DNA of 64,000 nucleotides. It comes from JAJDAT01 sp964344185. GTDB lineage: Bacteria > Nitrospinota > Nitrospinia > Nitrospinales > JAJDAT01. The notes under the pieces are model-generated. The model worked only from the letters and a program-made list of their open reading frames with translations, did no database searches and was not told the origin of the DNA. Position 1 is the stretch's first letter. Every line of letters begins with the position of its first letter. The DNA is taken from contig CAYFMN010000024.1 of assembly GCA_964344185.1 (NCBI GenBank), forward strand, positions 11,064 to 75,063. Reading direction: 5' to 3'. The translations under genes were made by a program, and so were the position numbers. Shown here in pieces: positions 19,015 through 28,742 of this stretch.

Positions 19015-20003
19015 GGAACCTCAACTGCATCAAAAATTTGTTTTATAACTTCGTCTGTAGAGATATTTTCGGCTTCAGCTTCATAGGTAAGGATAATTCT
19101 ATGTCGCAAAACGTCGCATCCAATAGTTTTTATATCTTGTGGCATAACATAACCTCTACCATTTAAAAATGCGAAAGCTTTTGCCGCCTTAGAAAGAAAA
19201 ATGGACGCTCTGGGGGAAGCTCCATAGCCAATTAATTTTCTTAAAGCCGGTAATTTGAATTTTTCAGGGAATCTAGTAGCCGAGATTACGTCTACGATGT
19301 AACTTTCCAAGTTTTCATCAATATAAATCAACTCGGCCGTTTTTCGGGCGTTATGGATATCATCTTTACTTGCGACGACTTGAACCTCTTTGGAAGAAGT
19401 TGGCGCCGCCATTTGTCTAACAATAAGCCTTTCTTCTTCAGGTGTGGGATATTCGACTTTTAATTTAAACATGAAACGATCAAGTTGAGCTTCGGGAAGA
19501 GGATAGGTACCCTCTTGCTCGATCGGATTTTGAGTCGCCATCACTAAAAAAGGTTGTTCCAATCCAAAACTTTCATCGGCAATAGTGATTTGTCGTTCTT
19601 GCATTGATTCTAGTAGCGCGCTTTGAACTTTTGCGGGAGCCCTATTTATTTCGTCCGCTAAAACGACATTGGCAAAAAGCGGACCTTTTTTGACTGTAAA
19701 TTCCCCCGTTTTGGGTTGGTAAACCTGAGTGCCCAATATATCTGCAGGTAATAGGTCGGGCGTAAATTGAATTCTTTTAAATTTCCCGTGAATTGACTGG
19801 GCGAGGGTTTTTACGGCTGTGGTTTTTGCCAATCCAGGAAGACCTTCAACTAAAATATGCTCGCCGGAAATTAAGCCGAGAGTAAGTCCTTGAATAAGGT
19901 ATTTTTGCCCAATAATGACTTTGCCGATTTCGTCTAAAATTTGCCTTATTGGTTCATTAGCTTTTTTTACAGTTTGACTAATTTCTTCAATGTTTCGTGA
20001 CAT
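19011..20003 (-). CDS. moxR: MoxR-family AAA+ ATPase
   Basis: The 330-residue protein has Walker A GLPGLAKT (about residues 54-61), Walker B VLADEINRAP and the sensor region ATQNPIEQEGTYPLPEAQLDRF, all typical of MoxR. MoxR ATPases act as chaperones that activate partner proteins, here probably with the VWA proteins DUF58, BatA and BatB. It is the first gene of the nine-gene minus-strand cluster, so the promoter should lie just above 20003. Confidence 0.92.
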   Translation of the reverse strand: MSRNIEEISQTVKKANEPIRQILDEIGKVIIGQKYLIQGLTLGLISGEHILVEGLPGLAKTTAVKTLAQSIHGKFKRIQFTPDLLPADILGTQVYQPKTGEFTVKKGPLFANVVLADEINRAPAKVQSALLESMQERQITIADESFGLEQPFLVMATQNPIEQEGTYPLPEAQLDRFMFKLKVEYPTPEEERLIVRQMAAPTSSKEVQVVASKDDIHNARKTAELIYIDENLESYIVDVISATRFPEKFKLPALRKLIGYGASPRASIFLSKAAKAFAFLNGRGYVMPQDIKTIGCDVLRHRIILTYEAEAENISTDEVIKQIFDAVEVP

Positions 20004-20181
20004 TATGATTAATTTGTAAAGATTTTTAGCTGTTTAAGAAGATTTTGACTTGGTTTCACAACGTTTTATGGAAATATAACGTTTGATTTTAACGTGTTTT
20101 TTTTAAGCGTTTGTTTTTTCTTGACGAATAATTTAGTTCCTTGAGATCAGAAGTATTCCTTATAGTATATTTTTTAAAAGA

Positions 20182-20191
20182 NNNNNNNNNN
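20182..20191. other. Assembly gap (10 Ns)
   Basis: Ten unknown bases interrupt the scaffold. The true length of the missing DNA is not known. The left contig ends in a 15-base sequence repeated 58 bases further right, so the break may be caused by a local repeat. Confidence 0.95.
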
Positions 20192-20385
20192 TTTATTCCA
20201 ATGTAAAAATAGTATCAATAAGCAATATTTTTTAAAAGATTTTAGGATGAATTCCAACCCCAAAAATAATTAAAAAATATTAATAAAATTTCCGGGTTTA
20301 ATTTAAGGAAGCCGATTTTTTGATTTTACATAACTTTTGATCTGAATATTTCTTAAATAATCAAAAACTTTTCAATTTTTTAACT

Positions 20386-20415
20386 TTGACATTGATAAGA
20401 TTTCTGCTTTAGAAT
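20386..20415 (+). promoter_or_regulatory. Sigma70-type promoter for the LRR/propeller operon
   Basis: A consensus -35 box TTGACA (20386-20391) is followed after 18 bases by TAGAAT (20410-20415). The start codon lies about 60 bases downstream at 20477, with a GGGGGAG ribosome binding site. It probably drives 20477 onward. Confidence 0.6.
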
Positions 20416-20476
20416 ACTTGGTTTAATTTCAAAAGCATTGAAAACCCTTTGATTGGATTGTGGGGGAGATTGAAGA

Positions 20477-21361
20477 ATGGCGGACAAAAATATCGATCAG
20501 TTGATCGACGAAAGCCTGAATATTGAAAATAACGAATTAGATTTGCGGGAAAAAGAGATCAATGACGATGATCTAAAAGAAATCGTCAAATCCGATAAGA
20601 TTAAAACTGTAACCGCCATGTTTCTGGAGTTTAACGAGATTAGCGACGAAGGGATTACCGCCGTAGCGGAGTCTGAATATTGTAAGCACATTACTGTTTT
20701 AAATTTATTTAAGAATGAAGTAACTGATGAGGGCGTAAAAAGCATTGCTAATTCAAAAAACTTTTTGAATCTTTCTGAATTAATAATGAGCGATAATAAA
20801 GTTACTGCCGAAGGGGCTAGAATAATTGCTTCATCCAAGATTTTAGGCAATCTAGTTTCTTTATGGATTGGGGACTCTCTAGGAGATGAAGGGGTAATAG
20901 CTATAGCGGAATCAAAGACTTTGACCCGTTTAAACCTTCTTTCCTTATATAGGAATGATGTAGGCGATGATGGAGCAAAAGCGTTGGCAAACTCCAAGAA
21001 CCTTTCAAAATTGACTGAATTAAATTTGAATTGGAATTTTATTGAAGCAGATGGAGTCAACGCTATTGCTAACTCGGAAACTTTACAAAACCTGACTCAA
21101 CTTACGTTGACTTATAATCCTATTGGTTTGTCTGGGGCAAAAGCAATTGCAAATTCTCCTTACTTTAGTAATTTGACGCTTTTAGATTTATTCGAGACAG
21201 AAATTGGGGATTCTGGAGCCCGAGTTATTGCCGAGTCTGATAAACTGCCAAATTTGGAAACCTTAATTTTGATTCATAATGATGTTAAAAGTGAGACCCA
21301 AGAAATGTTTAAGGATTCCGAAAATTTTAAAAAGCTTTCCAAAGTAGTTTTCCGACAGTAG
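20477..21361 (+). CDS. Leucine-rich-repeat (RNI-like) protein
   Basis: The 294-residue protein is a series of about 24-28-residue repeats with the pattern L..L.L..N.I.DEG...IA.S (for example LTELNLNWNFIEADGVNAIA), the ribonuclease-inhibitor type of LRR. It has no signal peptide, so it is probably cytoplasmic. LRR proteins bind other proteins; no enzymatic domain is present. A GGGGGAG lies nine bases before the ATG. It opens a plus-strand block that continues with two propeller proteins and glycosyltransferases. Confidence 0.82.
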   Translation: MADKNIDQLIDESLNIENNELDLREKEINDDDLKEIVKSDKIKTVTAMFLEFNEISDEGITAVAESEYCKHITVLNLFKNEVTDEGVKSIANSKNFLNLSELIMSDNKVTAEGARIIASSKILGNLVSLWIGDSLGDEGVIAIAESKTLTRLNLLSLYRNDVGDDGAKALANSKNLSKLTELNLNWNFIEADGVNAIANSETLQNLTQLTLTYNPIGLSGAKAIANSPYFSNLTLLDLFETEIGDSGARVIAESDKLPNLETLILIHNDVKSETQEMFKDSENFKKLSKVVFRQ

Positions 21362-21428
21362 TTTTCCGACGCTTTATTTAGCTTAGCGTTGTTTTTCCTC
21401 AGATTGTGAAACTTTAAAAAAGAATAAG

Positions 21429-22265
21429 ATGTTTATTGGCGAAAAACCGGATTTAAACGATATTTGGCCATTCAGTGAAGATAGTATTTATGTTTGCGGT
21501 AAAGATGGCATCCCACAACATTTTGACGGGGAAGAATGGACTCCTGTTAGAACGGATAACACGAATCCTCTAATGGGACTTTGGGCATCCAGTGAAGATG
21601 ATTTGTATGCCGTAGGAATTGGAGGCGTTGTCTTAAGATATAACGGAAAAGAATGGAACCAAGTCGAAACCGGAAATATGGATTCTTTAAATTCCGTATA
21701 TGGTTTTGGCCCCGATTTCGTTTTTATTTTTGGGACAGGCGGCATGGTTTTGCTCTGGACGGGCGAATCTTGGGAATATAGGGAACCTAATACGATTCAT
21801 GATTTATTTTGCCTTTGGGGAGAAGATAAAAATAGGATTCATGCAGTTGGCGGCGAAGGAATTTATCGATTCTATAACGGGAAAGAGTTCTTGCGTAAAG
21901 AAGAGCTGACTGATGAAACTAAATCTCTTTATGGAGTTTGGGGGACTTCTAACGAAAATGTATACACGGTTGGATCGGACGGAGTTATTTTACATTTTAA
22001 CGGAGAAGGGTGGACTCCGATGGAATCTGGAACGGAAGATTATTTACTTAGTATTTGGGGAACTTCTAATGACAATATTTTTGCGGTAGGCGACAAGGCA
22101 ACCATATTGCATTACGACGGAAATAAATGGAGTAAGCAGGAATCTTGTTCCGAAAGTTATCTAACCAAAGTAAGAGGTCTAAGACCCGATTGCGTTTATG
22201 CTGTTGGCGATGATGGTTGCGTAATAAAATACGATGGCGAACAATGGACAGATATGTCTCTATGA
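21429..22265 (+). CDS. Seven-repeat beta-propeller protein (copy 1)
   Basis: The 278-residue protein consists of seven repeats of about 39 residues with the pattern L..(V/I)WG...(D/N)..YAVG..G.ILHY(D/N)G..W..ME, filling the whole length. Seven such units fit one seven-bladed propeller. Repeats of this kind occur in secreted bacterial proteins with BNR/kelch-like blades, but no signal peptide is visible here. The function is unknown. It is a clear paralogue of the next gene and lies 67 bases after the LRR gene. Confidence 0.75.
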   Translation: MFIGEKPDLNDIWPFSEDSIYVCGKDGIPQHFDGEEWTPVRTDNTNPLMGLWASSEDDLYAVGIGGVVLRYNGKEWNQVETGNMDSLNSVYGFGPDFVFIFGTGGMVLLWTGESWEYREPNTIHDLFCLWGEDKNRIHAVGGEGIYRFYNGKEFLRKEELTDETKSLYGVWGTSNENVYTVGSDGVILHFNGEGWTPMESGTEDYLLSIWGTSNDNIFAVGDKATILHYDGNKWSKQESCSESYLTKVRGLRPDCVYAVGDDGCVIKYDGEQWTDMSL

Positions 22266-22302
22266 GCCGATTTGTTTTTCTTAATAACCTGAGGTTAATT
22301 TA

Positions 22303-23130
22303 GTGGGAAGTCTTACCGAAAGTCACTTAATTTGCATTAAAGGTTTTGGCAAAGACGACGTCTTTGTTGGCGGCGCCGATGGGACCATGCTTCATTATAA
22401 TGGTTCTGAGTGGTCTAAGATGGACACCAAGGGCCGGTGGGCTATTAAAAACCTATGGGGGACAGGGTCGGATAATTTATATGCAGTTTGCACTGATGGC
22501 AAAATCTTGCGGTACGACGGTTCAGAATGGAATGTAGAAGAAACGGAGAATTTGCCTCCAATGACCGGAATTTGGGGGCTAGCCGCAGATGAAATTTATG
22601 CCTGTAGCCGTATTGGAAAAATTTTAAAATACGACGGTTCAGAGTGGAAATTCATGAGAACTGGGACAGATGTCGATATCACTCGTTTATGGGGTTGTAA
22701 AGAAGGCGGGATGTATGCAGTTGGCTATGACGGCCTTGTACTAAGGCTTGAAGATGACCGTTGGGTGCGAATGACTTTGATGACAGGTTCTGAGCTTTAT
22801 GGGATTTATGGATTTAGCCCAACCGATATGTATATTGTTGGATCTGACGGCGCTACTTTTAAATTCAATGGAGCTGAATTTACTGAAATACCTTCTGGTA
22901 CCATGAACTTTTTCCTCGATGTTTGGGGGCCTGATAGCGAAATGGTTTTTGCTGTTGGCGACGAAGGTATGATTATGTATTTAGACGGCGATCAGTGGAC
23001 AAGAATTGAGTCCAATACGGAGGAGTATTTGACGGCCATCTGGGGAACATCCGAAGATAATATTTATGCCGTTGGAGACAACGGTGTAATTATTCATTGG
23101 AGTGGAGAGGATTGGAAGTTAGTGGATTGA
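22303..23130 (+). CDS. Seven-repeat beta-propeller protein (copy 2)
   Basis: The 275-residue protein starts at GTG 22303, with GAGG eight bases upstream. It again has seven 39-residue blades (for example LTAIWGTSEDNIYAVGDNG) and no signal peptide. It is a diverged tandem duplicate of the preceding gene. Only 10 bases separate it from the GT2 gene, which suggests co-translation with glycosyltransferases. The binding partner or ligand is unknown. Confidence 0.75.
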   Translation: MGSLTESHLICIKGFGKDDVFVGGADGTMLHYNGSEWSKMDTKGRWAIKNLWGTGSDNLYAVCTDGKILRYDGSEWNVEETENLPPMTGIWGLAADEIYACSRIGKILKYDGSEWKFMRTGTDVDITRLWGCKEGGMYAVGYDGLVLRLEDDRWVRMTLMTGSELYGIYGFSPTDMYIVGSDGATFKFNGAEFTEIPSGTMNFFLDVWGPDSEMVFAVGDEGMIMYLDGDQWTRIESNTEEYLTAIWGTSEDNIYAVGDNGVIIHWSGEDWKLVD

Positions 23131-23140
23131 GACTCCTGTT

Positions 23141-23827
23141 ATGGATCCAAAAATTTCCGTAATTATTCCCGCCTTTAATGAAGAACTTTCCATTGGTTTA
23201 GTTTTAAAAGACCTACCTCAAGATAAACTTCACGAAATAATTGTTGTAGATAATCAATCTACTGACAAGACCGCGGAGGTTGCCGCAGAAAATGGAGCCT
23301 GCGTAGTTTCCGAACCTCGTAGAGGTTATGGTTCAGCTTGCCTTAAAGGAATCTCCGTTTTAAACAATCCAGACATTGTTGTATTTCTCGACGGTGATTA
23401 TAGCGACTACCCGGAGGAAATTTCTCTTTTGATCGATCCTATTATCAAAGGTGAAAAAGATTTTGTACTAGGTAGTCGAATGATATTACCTGAAAGCCGT
23501 AAGGCTCTCTTGCCGCAATCGCGTTATGGAAACCAATTAGCGGTTTTTTTGATGTCTATTTTTTTTGGTGGATACTCTTTTACCGATCTTGGGCCGTTTC
23601 GGGCAATCAGTTATGACGCTCTTCAGCGAATCAAAATGGAGGATACAAATTTTGGTTGGACTGTTGAAATGCAGATAAAAGCTCTTAAAAACGATCTTAA
23701 GGTTTTGGAAGTTCCAGTGAAATACCGAATGCGTGTTGGCGTTTCAAAAATTACCGGAACGATTTCTGGGACTTTTAAAGCTGGAACAAAAATTATCTAC
23801 ACGATTTTTAAATATTTCCTGGCATAA
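23141..23827 (+). CDS. GT2 glycosyltransferase, dolichyl-phosphate mannose synthase-like
   Basis: The 228-residue protein has a GT-A fold: ISVIIPAFNEELSIG at the N terminus, VVDNQSTDKT, and the metal-binding FLDGDYSDYP. It lacks obvious membrane helices except a weakly hydrophobic stretch. Relatives make polyprenyl-phosphate sugars that feed membrane-bound GT39/GT-C enzymes, which fits the next gene. The actual sugar cannot be told. Confidence 0.85.
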   Translation: MDPKISVIIPAFNEELSIGLVLKDLPQDKLHEIIVVDNQSTDKTAEVAAENGACVVSEPRRGYGSACLKGISVLNNPDIVVFLDGDYSDYPEEISLLIDPIIKGEKDFVLGSRMILPESRKALLPQSRYGNQLAVFLMSIFFGGYSFTDLGPFRAISYDALQRIKMEDTNFGWTVEMQIKALKNDLKVLEVPVKYRMRVGVSKITGTISGTFKAGTKIIYTIFKYFLA

Positions 23828-23935
23828 GAGGGTTTTTCATTGTCTAATTTTTAGAAATTTTCTTAACTTAAAAAACTTTTCTCCCCTGCTTTTCTAAAAT
23901 AAAATCTGTCAATTTAAATTCCAAAATACCTTGCA

Positions 23936-25975
23936 ATGGGAATAAAGACTGACAATTCAAATCCTACCGTATCTTTCTTCATTTTATTTTCATTAATGTT
24001 CTTAGGAATTGGTTTACGTTTTTATGGTTTAAACCATGCCTTAGGAGGCGGAGATGAAAATGAAGTGCTGATGTATTATGTCTATAAGCCCATTTCTTTT
24101 ATTGTCTCTACCTTTATCTATAACTACCACCACGTTTTTCACACAATATTGCTCCATTTTATGGCGGAGTGGTTTGGAGAATTAAATGAATATGCAATTC
24201 GCGCTCCAGCTTTTTTCTCTGGAATTGGAACTCTTTGGCTCATATATAAAGTCGCGGAAAAAATGTTCGCTACTCTTTGGGTTGCTCGGTTAGCGCTCCT
24301 TATTGCGGCATTGTCACCTATTCATATTTATTATTCACAAACCGCTCGAGGTTATAGTCTTAGTATTTTTATTTCTATTTTGATGGTTTATGCCCTTATT
24401 CGTTTTTTAGAATCGGGTTTGTCCACAAGATGGGCGTTATTGTTGGCGCTTTGTGGTTTTTTAATCACATACACAATTCCACTGAATGCTTTATTCGTTT
24501 TTTCAATAGGAATATGGGCAATGTTTGTAGCGGCATCGTCTAATTATGCGAAGGAGTTTGGTTTTGATGAAAATTCAACACGCAGGCGCTTTATATATAT
24601 ACTTCTCACTTTCGTTTGCATGGCTTTGTTATCTTTGATCGCTTATTCTCCTTTGTTGAAAGATATGTTTAAAATTGCGGGGGACCGCTATTTAAAGATG
24701 CTTCATTATTCATCTCGGATCGATTTGATAATTTATTTTTTCCCTGATCTTATAAAAGTTTTTTTCCCTGGTCCTTTAGCTTTTTTTACTCCATTTATAC
24801 TAATTGGCCTCTTTAAGGCTAAGCCCATACGTATTTGCTACAGGCTTTTGCCGATTTTTGTTCTAGCAATAATTTATTTGATTTCAGCGATTAGTTTTGT
24901 GGTTTGGTTTCCTAGAAGTTATTTGTTTACCTTACCGCTTTTAATTATTTTTCTTTCTGCAGGGGTGGTTTCTAGCGTTGAGTATGTCTCACGGTTTTTT
25001 TCTACGTTATTAAAGCCGAATCAATATTTATTAATTGTTATTACGGTTTACGTTTTATTGTCGTTTAAATGGTTATTGCCAAATTATTATTTTTCTAAGA
25101 ATTGGCAGAGTGGGGGAGAGTATTTGAAGTTTATCAATGCAGAAACTCATCCATTGGATTTACTAGTAATTGGAAACCCTACAAATTACTTGTATTCGAG
25201 GTATAGATACAAAGAAAACCTGAAAAATATTTTCTTTAAAGGACAGGTTAACGGCGTTAAATTTATTGCGTTGACGGATCAAGAGTTTGAAAAAATGGAG
25301 CTTCCAGGTAGAAGTAATGAGGGTTCCGGGTTTCCAGTATTTAAAGGTTTTTTTGATCGAGGTTTGAAAAGTTTGAAAATGCCAAATGAAAAGCGACTTT
25401 ATTATTTGACTGGAGAAAAAAAACTATCGGTTTTAGAAGAAGATTTTGAGGTCGGTGGAAATTTTATTGGAAAACTTGGGGTTGGGCGAGTTGTTCTGGA
25501 CAAGGAACGAATGTTATCGGGCAATAGTTCATTAGCCATTATTGCCAGTGCAAATAAGGATATGATTCTGGAAAAACCAATTTATCAGATGATAGAAGTC
25601 AAGGAACCAAGTTTAGTTGTTTTGATTTGGGCTGAGAAGTATATAGGCCGAGAATTTGGTTTTCCCTTATTAAAGCTTAATTTTTCTGAAGTGGATTTGG
25701 ATCAAGAGACTCCAGCCTCTTTTAAGGAGATCAAACCTTTTATTCTACAAAATTCAGAATATCAATTGAGAACTGGGCTTGTAAACGATGGGATAGGAAT
25801 GAATTTGTATGTAAGCGATAAAAAGGTTGCCAAACCTGAATGGGCTATTCGCGCTGTAATTGGTAAAATCCCTCCTGGCCGGTATCAAGCTAAAATTGAA
25901 TTTTTTTGTCCAAAGGGACAGGTCATTCATTATGATGGAGTTCGGTTATTTTTTCTTGAAAAAGCTAGAGAGTGA
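23936..25975 (+). CDS. GT39/ArnT-like integral membrane glycosyltransferase
   Basis: The 679-residue protein has about 10-11 membrane helices in its first 400 residues. The first-loop GGGDENEVLMYYVY and the segment HIYYSQTARGYSLSIF match the polyprenyl-phosphate-sugar-dependent GT-C family. A soluble C-terminal half (about 400-679) with predicted beta strands follows and may be periplasmic. Members transfer sugars to proteins or lipids on the periplasmic face. It lies between two GT2 genes that could supply the lipid-linked donor. Confidence 0.78.
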   Translation: MGIKTDNSNPTVSFFILFSLMFLGIGLRFYGLNHALGGGDENEVLMYYVYKPISFIVSTFIYNYHHVFHTILLHFMAEWFGELNEYAIRAPAFFSGIGTLWLIYKVAEKMFATLWVARLALLIAALSPIHIYYSQTARGYSLSIFISILMVYALIRFLESGLSTRWALLLALCGFLITYTIPLNALFVFSIGIWAMFVAASSNYAKEFGFDENSTRRRFIYILLTFVCMALLSLIAYSPLLKDMFKIAGDRYLKMLHYSSRIDLIIYFFPDLIKVFFPGPLAFFTPFILIGLFKAKPIRICYRLLPIFVLAIIYLISAISFVVWFPRSYLFTLPLLIIFLSAGVVSSVEYVSRFFSTLLKPNQYLLIVITVYVLLSFKWLLPNYYFSKNWQSGGEYLKFINAETHPLDLLVIGNPTNYLYSRYRYKENLKNIFFKGQVNGVKFIALTDQEFEKMELPGRSNEGSGFPVFKGFFDRGLKSLKMPNEKRLYYLTGEKKLSVLEEDFEVGGNFIGKLGVGRVVLDKERMLSGNSSLAIIASANKDMILEKPIYQMIEVKEPSLVVLIWAEKYIGREFGFPLLKLNFSEVDLDQETPASFKEIKPFILQNSEYQLRTGLVNDGIGMNLYVSDKKVAKPEWAIRAVIGKIPPGRYQAKIEFFCPKGQVIHYDGVRLFFLEKARE

Positions 25976-26131
25976 ATTAGGTAATAGCCGTTTTTATTTT
26001 ATTCCCCCCCAAATGTTACCCCATAACCTTGCCTGTATAGGGTAGAATACTTCTGCGATAAATAGATTTCTTTCCAAAATAAAATTTAGTTTGTCCAGGA
26101 ACTTTATTTTAAATTTTTAATTGGTATCGAT

Positions 26132-26866
26132 TTGGAACCCAATATATCCGTAGTTTTATTATGTTATCGCAGTGGCGAACAGGTTCGCGATTTTGTAGAA
26201 CGTGTAAAAGATTCCCTTGAGAGTTTTGATAATAATTGGGAAATAATTTTAGTAGGAAATTATTTCCCTAATACGAATGATTCTACGCCTGATGTTGTTA
26301 GAGAAATAGCCGCAAAGCATCCGCAGATCCAATCGGTGGTTCGAGAAAAAGAGGGAATGATGGGATGGGATATGAGAAGCGGATTGTATGCGGCTAAAGG
26401 TAAATATATAGCCGTAATTGACGGCGATGGGCAGATGCCGCTTGAAGATGTTGTACGTGTTTACAAAAAAATGATCGAAGGAAATTACGATATGGTTAAA
26501 ACATATCGTACAAAACGCGACGATGGAGTGTATAGAAAACTTCTATCTTATTTTTATAACGTTATTTTTCGAGTCCTGTTTCCTGGTTCTAATTTTAGGG
26601 ATGTTAACGCCAAACCAAAAATTATTAAACGCGAATATTTGAATAAGATGAATTTAAAATCCGATGGCTGGTTTGTTGACGCTGAAATTATGATAATTGC
26701 TCTTAGATTAAAGATGAAAATTCTGGAATTGCCAACAACCTTTAATGAAATTTTAACTCGCCCTTCATTTGTGAAACCCTGGGCAGTTTTTGAGTTTTTG
26801 GTTAACCTGATTTCTTATAGATTCCAAGAATCGTTTTACAAGAAATCCAAAAACGAATCCGAATAG
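26132..26866 (+). CDS. GT2 glycosyltransferase
   Basis: The 244-residue protein begins with TTG at 26132 (NISVVLLCYRSGEQVRDF). It shows the GT2 elements VVREKEGMMGWDMRSGL and the metal-binding AVIDGDGQMP. It resembles polyprenyl-phosphate glycosyltransferases but has no clear C-terminal membrane helices. It is followed five bases later by the epimerase gene. Confidence 0.82.
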   Translation: MEPNISVVLLCYRSGEQVRDFVERVKDSLESFDNNWEIILVGNYFPNTNDSTPDVVREIAAKHPQIQSVVREKEGMMGWDMRSGLYAAKGKYIAVIDGDGQMPLEDVVRVYKKMIEGNYDMVKTYRTKRDDGVYRKLLSYFYNVIFRVLFPGSNFRDVNAKPKIIKREYLNKMNLKSDGWFVDAEIMIIALRLKMKILELPTTFNEILTRPSFVKPWAVFEFLVNLISYRFQESFYKKSKNESE

Positions 26867-26871
26867 AAATC

Positions 26872-27744
26872 ATGAAAATTCTTTTGACAGGAGCTTCTGG
26901 AACTTTAGGAAAGCGATTACTTAAGGCCCTTCAGACGAGTGATTTTGAATTTAGAGCCCTGATTCATAAAACTCCATTAGAAATAGAAGGAATTGAAACA
27001 ATCAAAGGCGATTTAAATGATCTGGAAATTTTGAACTCAGCCACTCAAGGAGTTGATACAGTAGTTCATTTAGCTGCAGTTACTCATTCCAATTGCGAAA
27101 GCGATTATTTAAATATAAACTGGGAAGGTTGCCGCAATTTACATGACGCTTGTGTTCGAAACGGCGTTAAACGTTTTGTTTTTATGAGTTCTAGAGCGGC
27201 AAGCTCGTCTGGCGGCCCTTATTCAATAAGTAAGCAAAAAGCGGAAGAGTTAGTTTCACAAGGGGCGATCCCGTGGGTCATCTTACGTCCTTCTGAAGTA
27301 TATGGACCGGGGTCTCCTGATGCGATTAACCAGCTTATTAGATGGATAAAAAAATTTAGGGTTGTTCCAATTGTAGGAAACGGTCAATATAAATTGTCTC
27401 CGGTTTTTATTGAAGATGTGATTCCTGCTTTTGTTGAAGTCATTTTAAAACCGAATATAACTGAAGAAGTTTTTACTTTTTGCGGCCCAGAAGAAATTAC
27501 ATTCAATAGTTTGGTTGACCGTTTGTCTAAATTTTTGAAGGTTCGGCCAATTAAATTTTTTATCCCCGCGTTTTTGATGAAAGTTGGGATAAATATATTA
27601 GTTTTGTTAGGAATCAAATTATTGACTAAGGACCAAGTGGCTAGATTGATTTCTGAAAAAAAAGGGAATAATGAAAACTCGCAAAAATTACTGAATTATA
27701 GGCCAAGGACTTTGGAGGAAGGGCTTGAAGTTTCACTGGGCTGA
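26872..27744 (+). CDS. NAD(P)-dependent sugar epimerase/dehydratase family protein
   Basis: The 290-residue protein has the extended-SDR Rossmann motif TGASGTLG (residues 6-13), VVHLAAVTHSN, an SSRAASSS stretch and the catalytic Tyr-x3-Lys in PYSISKQK. Members act on nucleotide sugars or similar substrates. With GT2 and GT39 genes beside it, supply of an activated sugar is likely, but the reaction is not defined. Confidence 0.83.
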   Translation: MKILLTGASGTLGKRLLKALQTSDFEFRALIHKTPLEIEGIETIKGDLNDLEILNSATQGVDTVVHLAAVTHSNCESDYLNINWEGCRNLHDACVRNGVKRFVFMSSRAASSSGGPYSISKQKAEELVSQGAIPWVILRPSEVYGPGSPDAINQLIRWIKKFRVVPIVGNGQYKLSPVFIEDVIPAFVEVILKPNITEEVFTFCGPEEITFNSLVDRLSKFLKVRPIKFFIPAFLMKVGINILVLLGIKLLTKDQVARLISEKKGNNENSQKLLNYRPRTLEEGLEVSLG

Positions 27745-27846
27745 TTAAAGTTGTCGAGCGTTTTCTGAATGTTGTTAGGGTATTTGATTTTTGTTTATTA
27801 AAGAAATTGATCTTCCAAAGCCCAAAACTTTTAATGTTTATTAACT

Positions 27847-28644
27847 ATGTATAAAAAAATTAAATTTAAAAAAACGGCTATTAGTTTTTCATTACTTTTA
27901 TGCAGTCTTTTATTTTTTTGTGTAGCGGAAGGTTTGGAAGATCTTGACGCTTTGGTGGAACAACGCCTAAGTAAAAACGACACTGTTTTGGATTTAGGAG
28001 GCCTGAAAATAGGAATCTCTGGAGCCAAAAAGCTTGCAAAGATGGAGAAGTTATCAAAAGTTGAAGTGTTGTTGCTACAAGGAAATAAAATCCAATACAA
28101 AGGGATGAAGGCTTTAGCGAAGTCTCCACATGTGAAGAATATTAAGCAGCTTGATTTATGGGGAAATTATTTAGGCGATTTAGGTCTTAAGGCGTTAATT
28201 GATTCTTCAAACTTCGGTAGTTTGGAAACTTTAAAGCTTTGGAAAAATGAGATCGGCGACGATGGTTTAGAGCTAATGATCAATTCTACAAAGTTTAAAA
28301 ATTTAAAAACTTTTTTATTGAACGATAATTTTATTACAGAAAGAGGGATTGGGTATCTTGTTAAAGTAGATTTGTCGAATTTAGAGACATTAGGTTTATT
28401 CCGAAATCGAATTGGCGATGAAGGGGCTGTTAAGTTATCTAATGCCGATAATTTACCTAATTTAAAAACACTTTATGTTGGGCAAAATTCTCTTACCGAC
28501 GCGGGGTCAATCTCGATGATAGAGTCGTCTCGATTTCCCAAATTAAAATTATTAGATCTTTCTTTAAATGGATTGGGGAAAAATACCGTCAAAGCCGTTT
28601 TTAAACGTAACAAAAAGAACCCCATTCAAATCATTTATCGTTAA
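27847..28644 (+). CDS. Exported leucine-rich-repeat protein
   Basis: The 265-residue protein has an N-terminal hydrophobic signal sequence (ISFSLLLCSLLFFCVA), then about eight RNI-type leucine-rich repeats (for example LKLWKNEIGDDGLELMINS). It is the exported counterpart of the LRR protein at 20477, with similar repeats. It probably acts in the periplasm or at the surface as a binding protein. The lipoprotein motif is not good enough to call it a lipoprotein. Confidence 0.78.
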   Translation: MYKKIKFKKTAISFSLLLCSLLFFCVAEGLEDLDALVEQRLSKNDTVLDLGGLKIGISGAKKLAKMEKLSKVEVLLLQGNKIQYKGMKALAKSPHVKNIKQLDLWGNYLGDLGLKALIDSSNFGSLETLKLWKNEIGDDGLELMINSTKFKNLKTFLLNDNFITERGIGYLVKVDLSNLETLGLFRNRIGDEGAVKLSNADNLPNLKTLYVGQNSLTDAGSISMIESSRFPKLKLLDLSLNGLGKNTVKAVFKRNKKNPIQIIYR

Positions 28645-28742
28645 GCTATATTCAGAAACAATTTTGCCAATCGTTCGATTTTTTTTGCGAGTCAAACTTT
28701 TGTAGTTAGGGTAAAAACTATACTGTCCTAAGGATTTTAAAT

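Larger units (their letters stand above)
20004..20476. other. Divergent intergenic region with an assembly gap
   Basis: These 473 bases separate moxR (minus) and the LRR gene (plus). They include ten Ns at 20182-20191 and a 15-base sequence (ATATTTTTTAAAAGA) present at 20167-20181, directly against the gap, and again at 20225-20239. A sigma70-like promoter for the LRR gene is listed separately. No coding frame is visible on either side of the gap. Confidence 0.6.
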
